From assembly GCA_030063045.1 (NCBI GenBank), contig JAQSEB010000089.1, forward strand, positions 62,001 through 126,000: a DNA stretch of 64,000 bases, read 5' to 3'. This DNA comes from Pratylenchus scribneri (taxonomy: Eukaryota; Nematoda; Chromadorea; Rhabditida; Pratylenchidae). The notes under the pieces are model-generated. The model did no database searches and had not been told where the DNA came from. It saw nothing but the letters and a program-made list of their open reading frames with translations. Of the stretch, positions 54,401 to 62,200 are shown one piece after another. Position 1 is the first letter of the stretch; each line of letters begins with the position of its first letter. Position numbers and translations under genes: made by a program.

Positions 54401-57400
54401 CGAGACGAGAGGACGGACTAAGACGAGGACGTTTTGTGCAACACTGCTTCCCTTATTCTCTATTCAGCTGCTATTTGCTTCGCACAAACATTTTTTCTTA
54501 ATGGTTTTACTAAATGAGAGAAAAACGAAGAAAAATTTTACTTATCGCGTATCGGTTATCGTTATCGTGATTAGGTTTATCGTTATCGTGAATAATTTTT
54601 GGAATGGGGAATTTTTTCCCTTAAAAATTTAAAAGTATGCAATTCATTTGACATTGTCTATAAAAATTATTTTTATTAAAATTCTAACGTGGAGTTTTTG
54701 GATTTTGATTGACTCAAATATTTACCATAGATTTGATTGAGATTCACGAGAAAAGAATTCACGAAATTCTGCACCCATATTTTACGCACATTGGCCGATA
54801 TATCAGCAATATTTTAAGCAATTAATAAAATATTAATCATCATTTTTAATTTCTGTAGTTCATTTTGGTATTAAAAAGATTGACCGAAATTTAATTGAAA
54901 AGAAATTATGAATTATAAAAAAAAGACCAAAAACCGTCCTATTTTGTTTTATTTAATATTTTTTTCGTCAATTTTTTAAACAATTTCAATTAAATTCATT
55001 ATTTATTTCTCTGATTAATTCATAAGAACCAATGATCTATAAAAATATTTCCAATTTTAGTAAACCTAGAAGTAATTTTTACTGAAAAAATTGGTAAATT
55101 TTATTACACCAATCAATTTAAATTCACATAGGTTCTTCAATGGCCATTTGGTGTGTTTCCTTTATTTGTTCATTAAATTGTGCTACACCCTCAACATTAT
55201 GTTGCAATTTATGCTGCTGAACACGGCACTCAAATCCGATGAACATTTTCTCTATGGGTTCCAGGTGATCGGCGATTTAATGGCCGGCAAAGAGTGGACA
55301 AAGTCAGCGGGAGGAAAAATAAATAAAAATTGAAAAAAAAAATAAATAAATAGGTATCAATTTTCCCTAGAAAAATTTAATAACTTTGATTGATTTGAAC
55401 CCCAGGACAGGAACGAAAAAAAATTCGAGAATAATTTTTGGGGAATATATCAGATGTGCCTCAAGGGAATATTTTTGGTTTTAGGTGGAGGAAATTGGAA
55501 CGGCTTTTTGATATCCCTGGTTAGGAAATCAGTGATTGCCATTATAGTTTTTATCCCAATCCAGGGATACTTAAATTATATTTTTTGCCTTAAATAAATT
55601 TATTTATTTCTCCAATAAAGGTCTGGTCATTTTCCGAGGGTCACACTCTGCGATTTTGAAGTACGCTATTTGGCAAATTTGAACAGGTAAATAAGCATTA
55701 AAATTTTTATTTATCAATTAATTAAATATAATTTCATTCTTTTAATTTTATCAGATATACTGTGCAATGTGCCCTGCTCATAAATATTATTAACGAAAAA
55801 GTTTTTGCATTTTTTTGGCTTTGGTATTGTGTACTCCTCTGCGCAACAACGTGAGAAATTTTACCACAAAAAGTAGATTTATGTATACATCTATCTATTA
55901 ATTAAATTTTAACAAATTGGATGAATTGATTAGAAAATAAATAGTGGGTGTAATAGAAAATAATAAAAATATTTTTAATCCAACAGCAAATAAGTCAAAT
56001 CCTACAATTTGATTTTTGGCCAAAAATTTTTTTCCTGTAAATTTTATCAATTATTTTATATTAAAATGCTCTACAAGAAGTTTAATATTAAATGGCATTA
56101 TTTGTTAATTAGAAAATTCTCTTGAAAAATTAATTTTTTAATTTGATTCCCCTAATTTTAAAATAAATATTTAAAATTAGGATGCTAGTTAAATTTAGCC
56201 ATTACTTTTCGATAGAAAAATAAGAATTTTCCACAAAAAAACATGTCTAAATCGGGAATCTACTTATATTCAAACACTTTACTGGCTAAAATTCCAAGCC
56301 CGCTCTAAATCAAATAGGCCTCAATTTTTATTATATAAAAGTTTATATGGGTTCAAAAAAATATTTTTTGACATTAAAAAATTAATAAATTCCATGATTT
56401 TATCAGTTATTTAATAAAGATTTTTCAAATTTTTAAATATTTTTTATATCACAATTTCAAATATTAATTTTAATTATCAAAATAATTTTGCACATAGTTG
56501 TGCAACCCTATTTTGGATGACGAACAGTTTGGTACAAGCAGTCAAAATGGATTATGTCCTCAAATTCATGCAAATTGCCGAGCACAATGATCGAATTGGG
56601 AATTTGTCAAAACAGAGAATGCCAATGAGGGGAATTGCCGTTGATGATGAAAATGAACATGGCGATTTTTCTCCATCAGCTGCTGATGGACGACGCCCAT
56701 TTCGTGTGCCAAATTCGCATGCCTTAGAAAAATTTGTTGACCAATTCCTTAAATCCGATGGAGTCAGTTTGTTTTGTATTTTATCTAAAAAAAATTTGAA
56801 ACTATTTTCTTTTAAATATTGAAATTATTCAAAAAGTTTTAAAAAATTTTATTTAAATTTTTATGGCCATAAAACTTGGCCTAATGGCCTATTAGGTCAA
56901 TTTATAAAATATTATTTTAACTGAATATAAAACAAATTTAAGATTTTTATTCTGCGATTGTTGGCCAACAATGCCGGTGAATTGATTGTTGTGGGCATTG
57001 TCAAACACCTTTGGAGGTTAATTTTATATTCATAATTTAAAAATCCTCTGAATAATATTTTCTTATTTTTCAAAAATATTTTTTTATCCGGGATTATTAC
57101 AATTAATAATTCTGATCTCATTTTTATAAAAATTTTAAAATACATTAAATTTGAGTTACGCTCAACAGAATTCAGAATGTCCAGGCAGAAAATAAAATTA
57201 ATCGCTTTTTATTTAAAATTTATTCAATTTATGAAATAATAAGTATTCCGTAATTTAAAAATATTTTCAATTATATAAATTTGAAGGGAATTTGCCTCAC
57301 GCCAATACCTCATTCGGCCATTCCTCTTTGAGAATGCATTGAATTCCCGTTGGGAACATCACAATCACAATCATCAACATCAAATTCAATCGCCACAATC

Positions 57401-58939
57401 CCCATCAACGGCAACATTTTTGCCATTGCCAATAATCAACCATTCAACTCGATTGGGCAATGGCCCACCGCCGGTGGGAAATCAATCGACGAATTTGTTC
57501 GCTGGCTCAACAAAAAGTGGCGGAATTCATTTGATTTTGGACAAAAGGAAGTTAGTTCTGCTGTGGAGTGTGGATATTAGGCTTTAAAGAGTGGAATGAG
57601 CTATTTATTTATCCGATAATGTTCATTATTTGATAACCTAAATTTCTAAAAAAAAATAAAATGGAATAAATAAACAAATCGAATAATATAGGCTTAAGAT
57701 ACAAACAATGAATATTTTCGTGAAAATGTCGAAAAATTCCTAAGAAAACCGTCTCAATCTTCTGAGAAGAAGTTCTATTAAAGTTAAACAATCTATATAA
57801 ATTTTCAGTTTATTCGGGCAAAAATTCTATTTTTACAAATCACATCTACTAATTAGTCGAAAAACGGTTCAAATAATTATGTATACCTAAACAGGATGCC
57901 ATTTTTCGGTGTCATATTTAGCCATCTTTGTAAGGGGGCAATGCCAACATTTACAATTGTACGTGAAATATCCAACATAAATGTTTTCATTGTACTTATA
58001 CCAAGATTGGCATAAATAATGTTTACAAAAATCGAGGATATTTCTTAATTATTTGGGCGCAAATTTTTCCCCTCAAAATTACTTTAAGTTGACCCTAAAA
58101 TTGATCAACCACCTAAAATGTTTTTCATTTTTTTACAATAAAATATGAGTAAAAGATTAAGTATCTCAAAAAATTTTCAAATCTGCACCCGGATAATTAA
58201 GAAGTTCACAAATCGTGTCCATATTTATATTTAAGAATTCCACAAAAGGCTTTAATTGGAGAATTAATTTACTGGATAAAAAAAGAAATAGGTATTTTTA
58301 ATCTAATTTAAAATCCGAATGTATGAAGTTAGCCGCATAAATTAATTTTTTTAATTTTTTTCTCTGAAGATTAAAAAACAACTCGTCAAGAAGGGCCACA
58401 GAAGCGGACATTTATGGAAGCGGCAGTTCCATTTCATCAACGGCGAAGGAAAATAATAATTCAAATTCAAATCCAGGAGCCAATATGACAACCACATTTT
58501 TGCTGGATGAAATGGAAGCAAATAAAAGTTTCTAAAATTTATTTTTTTTTTTTTGCATTTTTGCTCATTTTCGATGAATTTATGAAGGATCTCATATTTT
58601 AATAAAAATAATATTTTTTCAGAAAATTTTTTCTTGTCTTGCGGACCAACTTTTAAAAATCGTTCAAAATATTAATAAAACTATTTTAAAATTTAATTAT
58701 GCTATTTCTTCTAAAACCATTTTTTATATCAAATTTTAATTTAAATCCGCCGATTTCTTTCTCTAATCAACGCAGCCAACGAAGGCATTATTATTGATGG
58801 CTACTTCGATCGATTCGCCGGCCATATAGAATGGCCCAAATTGGACCAGTCCTCGCGCAGAGGCCCTATCGCCGGCATGGACGCTTTTTGGGCAGTGTCA
58901 ATTTACCAAAAGAGTGGAATTCATTTCGCCAAAAACTGA
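45402..58939 (+). CDS. Innexin (gap-junction channel subunit), 14 exons
   Basis: Innexins form hexameric channels in gap junctions between invertebrate cells. Exons by frame and splice sites: 45402-45457, 48160-48284, 50777-50960, 51383-51455, 51667-51745, 52237-52417, 55132-55302, 55621-55686, 55755-55850, 56498-56762, 56943-57016, 57287-57550, 58370-58527, 58776-58939. All phases agree, giving 651 residues. Seen: [14 protein letters not shown] before the first membrane segment (about residues 62-75), paired cysteines in loop 1 (PIECW, AFCW), the family signature YYQWVPF at the start of segment 2, segment 3 ([14 protein letters not shown]), [21 protein letters not shown] with loop-2 cysteines, segment 4, and a long tail with HHNHNHQH and Ser/Asn-rich stretches. 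The family start is ATG 48230; the first two exons add a phase-matched extension of 42 residues. A shorter end at TAA 58535 is possible (AATAAA at 58601). Introns carry many transposons. Confidence 0.9.
47027..47217 (-). mobile_element. Short TIR element (family C), uninterrupted copy
   Basis: A roughly 190-bp element with imperfect terminal inverted repeats: AAATTCTTTCGTGTC at the left and, read on the minus strand, AAATTCTTTCATATCGAAA at the right. Its interior, read on the minus strand (CAGGGTTAGGTTCAGGGCAG, GGATTAGAGGCTTGGGG, TAAGGGAATCTTAAAGA), matches the element at 62330-62795 on the plus strand but lacks the 276-bp insertion found there. It therefore serves as the empty site. No coding capacity. 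Confidence 0.75.
47836..47853 (+). repeat. G18 homopolymer tract
   Basis: Eighteen consecutive G residues follow AAATGGA and are followed by ATTGAGG. The surrounding 47820-47930 stretch is also G-rich on the plus strand (GGGAGGGGGAT, GGGGGCACAGG). Such tracts are rare in A/T-rich nematode intergenic DNA and could form a quadruplex. The length may be uncertain because homopolymers are error-prone. Confidence 0.9.
48391..48739. mobile_element. TIR element with GGGCGACGGCGCTTG ends
   Basis: A 350-bp element. The left end reads CAACTGGGCGACGGCGCTTG, continuing GTAGCTAATTAAGAGC. The right end read on the minus strand is CCCAACTGATGGGCGACGGC, continuing GCTTGTAGCTAATTAAGAGC. Inverted identity extends about 35-40 bp and then becomes patchy. 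No protein-coding frame. It lies in an innexin intron, about 100 bp downstream of exon 2 (48160-48284). Confidence 0.8.
48737..49438. repeat. 351-bp direct tandem duplication
   Basis: Two adjacent copies, 48737-49087 and 49088-49438, each start GGGACATCGTTATCGATTAAC and end GAGAGAGTATGCGA. By eye they are identical. The second copy continues into the inverted-repeat half-element ending near 49626. The perfect identity points to a very recent duplication or an assembly artefact. It lies in the innexin intron between 48284 and 50777. Confidence 0.9.
49365..50400. mobile_element. Inside-out pair of half elements (family N)
   Basis: A right half (about 49365-49626) ends GGAACGGGGGATTTTTAATC, then CCC. 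A left half (about 50131-50400) starts TTAAGGGGGATTAAGCGCAA, continuing CCCCCCGTTCC. The halves are reverse complements: GCAGCTGAATGTAGAACAAG at the left half matches CTTGTTCTACATTCAGCTGC in the right half, and both carry the GCGAATTTTGTGCTGCCTC and GCTTCCCACAAAC words. Compared with the complete copy at 52677-53260, the order of halves is reversed, giving outward-facing ends around a 500-bp spacer. A 66-codon and a 64-codon frame over these arms are repeat translations, not genes. Confidence 0.8.
52677..53260. mobile_element. Long-TIR MITE-like element (family N), complete copy
   Basis: A 584-bp element inside an innexin intron. The left end reads TAAGGGGATT, then ATTTCCCCGTTCCAAAAATT; the right end reads TAATTTTTGGAACGGGGGAT and ends ATTCCC. 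Each end contains its own small GGGGA...TCCCC hairpin. Long inverted arms share GGGCAAAATGTTTGTGGGAAGC / GCTTCCCACAAACATTTTTCCC, and GGAATTGGCTTGAAGGCAGC matches GTTGCCTTCATGCCACTTCC inverted. The minus-strand frames of 80-81 codons across it are translations of the arms. There is no transposase, so it is non-autonomous. Confidence 0.85.
53571..54626. mobile_element. Long-TIR MITE-like element (family N), interrupted copy
   Basis: Same family as 52677-53260. The left end is TTAAGGGGATAAAAAATTCC, then CCGCTCCAAAAATTA. The right end is TAATTTTTGGAATGGGGAAT, then TTTTTCCCTTAA. Its right arm (GCCACTTCCCTT ... ATTCTCTATTCAGCTGC) is split by the nested element at 53990-54446. Outer TTAA-like ends may reflect target preference. 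No coding capacity. Confidence 0.85.
53990..54446. mobile_element. Nested hAT-like non-autonomous element with 8-bp target duplication
   Basis: A 457-bp element beginning CAGGTGTTGCACAAAATTTG and ending ACGTTTTGTGCAACACTG, so the ends are inverted repeats of the hAT type (CAGxGTTGCACAAAA). It is flanked on both sides by CTTCCCTT (53982-53989 and 54447-54454), an 8-bp duplication characteristic of hAT insertion. The uninterrupted sequence can be read from sister copies (CCAATTCCCTTGTTCTACAT near 49460). Inside are repeated GTCCGTCCTCTCGTCC blocks near both ends. The frames of 87 and 124 codons that cross it only translate these repeats. No transposase is present. Confidence 0.9.
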
Positions 58940-59231
58940 TCCTATTTTCCTCCCATCGATTCAAATCCCTCTTTTTGCTTATATGGATTGGCCAGAATAG
59001 AAAAAATCAATTTTTCCTTTCCATTGATTAATTTATTAGGTAGGGACTTTTCCATAAAATTTTTGAAAATTTTGCAAATATTCATTTTTAATTTTGCATT
59101 AATGCTAATTTAGCCACAGGCAATCTTCATTCCTCCCCATCCCCTTGCCCTATTTTCCAAATTATATTTTTGTGCAATATTTAAAAAAAAATGTGAAATT
59201 AATATAAAATTTTTTCAAAAAATTTTTTCCA

Positions 59232-59259
59232 AAAAAGATTTATCAAAATAATTTTTTAG
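59232..59259 (+). promoter_or_regulatory. Acceptor-like TTTTTTAG directly before ATG (possible trans-splice site)
   Basis: The initiator ATG of the nuclease-like gene at 59260 is immediately preceded by AATAATTTTTTAG, a typical splice-acceptor form. No upstream exon with the right phase is apparent. In nematodes this arrangement is often a spliced-leader acceptor. It lies about 320 bp after the innexin stop on the same strand, so it could also be the internal site of a two-gene operon. This is inference only; a 5' UTR intron is the alternative. Confidence 0.4.
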
Positions 59260-62200
59260 ATGCTTCAGCGCCTTTCTTTCATTTTATTTTATTCCATCCT
59301 TGGTCTTCTTCTTTTGGTAATATTTTGTAATGGAGGAAAATCAGCAGCAGGGAAAAAGGAAAAGAAAAAATTAAATCCTCAAATTAAGGATGAAGGCGCC
59401 ATTGAGGGAAATGCCAATGCCAATCAATTTTTACATTCAATCCATTCACATTTTGAGTATTTTGGTACTCCATTCGAGCCTTTGGAACAGGAAAAGGTAA
59501 ATAATTTAAATTTTGATATAATTTTGGGTCTTTGTCTTAAGGAAAAGTTTTTTCTTGCATCTAATTCTGATCCTTTTTGCATCTAATTTGACTATTTTTG
59601 TTTTTCTCTGGAAAATTTTTCCGGCATGGGTACGAGGGATAGGGTTAGGCTAGGGTTAGGGGCTAGACCATAAATTTGTTGACTTATGGCCATTTTTATA
59701 GAAATGAGTTTTTTGGAGGCCATTAATTTAAGTGATCTATATAAACTTCAATTAATAGCTTATTTGTGGACTATTGAATGGTATATTATACATTATGACA
59801 GACAAAAATTTGGCCAAGTTATGGCCAAAAAACGATTTTTCGCAAAATCAGATGCAAAATGTCCCCAAATTAGATGCAAGAAAAACCGCACAATTTATTT
59901 TATCTTGAAACAATTTATACCTTTGCATAAGCCAACTTTAAAACAAAACTTATTAAAGTCGAAACCAAATTTAATAGAATTGATACCTTTTTAAAAAGTA
60001 AATGCATTGACTATTGAATGAAACATTAATATTGGTTCAAAATTCAGCAAATATGTTCAAAAATTATTTCGCCAAAATTAATTTTTAGTTAATTTTTTGA
60101 GGCATAGTTCAGAAAATTTGAACCATTTTTTAAATTATAATTTGATAGACATAAATTTATTCTTTAATTGGATATCAAAATCGGCAAAAGTCTCAATATG
60201 AGTTATTGAAATTGTTCACAACAAGTTGATCTCTAGTGAAGTTGGGATCGATGGTATATAAACATTGGTTCCTGAGTAAGAAGTACAAAAAATTATATAT
60301 TGTTTTCGGATAAAAAATTAAAATTTTGACTTTTAAGGATTATATAATAAAAAGAAACGCGAGGACGAAGAAGGTTGAATGGCGATTGGCTGAAATAAAC
60401 CAATATACGATTATCAGGGAATGGACTAGCGAATTTTCAATGTTTGATGAGAGAAACGCTGGGATTGAGAAGAAAGTTTTGTCACCGGCAATGGCGGAAT
60501 ATGCAAAGTAAAGCTGGGGATGGGGAATGAATAGGGAAGGGATAAATTAAAATATTTGGCACTGGCCAACATTCTTTAAAATTAAATTCAAAACTTACAC
60601 TATATTTATTTAACCTTGAATTTTTGAGCATTGTTCAGTAAATGAAATCGGAAAGGTTTTATTCCCATTTAAAATACATAAAATTCCTTTAGAAAATGGC
60701 TTATTTAATTTCATGAAATTTTTTAATTGGCTTTTCTCAATAAATTTAAGTTAATTATCACATTGAGTCTATAATAATCAAAGAAAACGACTAAATTGAG
60801 AAGAGCATAAATAATTTTTTTGTTAATTAAATTTACAGTTGTGTAAAAAAATCGGAAAAGATGAAAATCAAAAATGATAGAACAACCAAAATATTCATGC
60901 TGAACGGGGCCATTACAATTTTGGACATGAAGTCAATTGCAGGGAAGAGGCGCGCATTTCGAGTCAAATATATTCCCGAATTTTTGGTAGGTACATTTAA
61001 AACACCTTTTTTTATTTAGACATTTTAAATAAATATTTTTGGAGAATTTTTAAATCAAATTCTGGCCATATTTATTTAAGAAATAAAATTGGTAGATTTT
61101 TTAATGGACATTCATTAAGGAATGCCATTGGCCTATAAATAAACGAGGCAATAATAAATATTTGAAAGCGATATTAAATTGAAATCATTTCACTAATTTT
61201 TCACTAAAAAAATATATTAAATTTTTAGAAGAAACTCATGCATTTCGAATAGAATATCATTTTAATAGATTGCCAATTTCTTATAGGAGCTATATCATGT
61301 CTATAATAATGCAAATGCTAATTTTGATCTTAATTAATGGATAATATAATATTAAAAATATAAAATATTTATAAATATTTATAAATCAATGAGAACCGGA
61401 AAATAACTAACCGGAAACAATCTTTCCGATAAGAATCTAAACTAAAACAATCGTTATTCGTTACGGAATGAATCTAACCGGAAATAATCTTTCCGGAGTG
61501 AATCTAACCGGAAACAATCTTTCCGGAAAAGTTAATTAAATTCTTTCCAAAAAACTGAATTAAAACTTTTCTTGAAAGAATCTAGGTCCCATCTCCCATA
61601 TCTAATTTCAAATTAAATTAAATTAGCATTTGACTATTGTGGACATGAGCACATTGTGGAGTGTGGACGTGGCCACATTTGCACTGCTCTTTATCTATTG
61701 TGGAGAAGATCACGCACGGTCAAAAACCTTTAGATTTGATTTTTTAATTTAAAATTCTAAAACAATAAGTGAATTTTCGATCATTCTTTAGGACAAAGAA
61801 CAAATATTGGAAGCTGTGCCAACACATTTTTGTACTTCCCTTTTTATTGTTGAAAATTGGAAGAAAATGGGTGAACATGAATTGGTTTGCACTCGAATTG
61901 GCCAATGGACGGAAAAGGATGGACCCCCAAGGAATATTGGAAAGATGAAGGATTGTGGCCATTCCGTATTGTACGATCATCAATTGGATGAACATTTGGT
62001 GAACAGTGGGGCGGAGAATATGTTGCAATTTGTCCAAATTAAACTGGCCATGGATTTGACAAAAATGCTTGCGCGCCTTGAAGAAGCAAATTTGATAGTG
62101 GGAAAGAAAAGTATTGATTTTAAATAATTATTAAAAATTATTATATTTAAGGTAATATATTTTAAATTTATTTTTGAAATTTGGACTATGAGAATAAAGA

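Noticed and set aside
54238..54632. Overlapping plus-strand frames of 87 and 124 codons
   Set aside because: They cross the boundary between the nested hAT-like element and the family N element, and mostly translate GTCCGTCC repeats.
58831..59031. 66-codon frame starting [17 protein letters not shown]
   Set aside because: Different frame over the last innexin exon; the phase-compatible frame is [15 protein letters not shown].
59640..59665. GGGTTAGGCTAGGGTTAGGGG resembling the nematode telomere repeat TTAGGC
   Set aside because: Only one TTAGGC unit is present and the neighbouring units differ; not a telomere array.
59686..59994. 102-codon plus-strand frame
   Set aside because: Lies in intron 1 of the nuclease-like gene and over a TIR element; no family resemblance, and the flanking exons join in phase without it.
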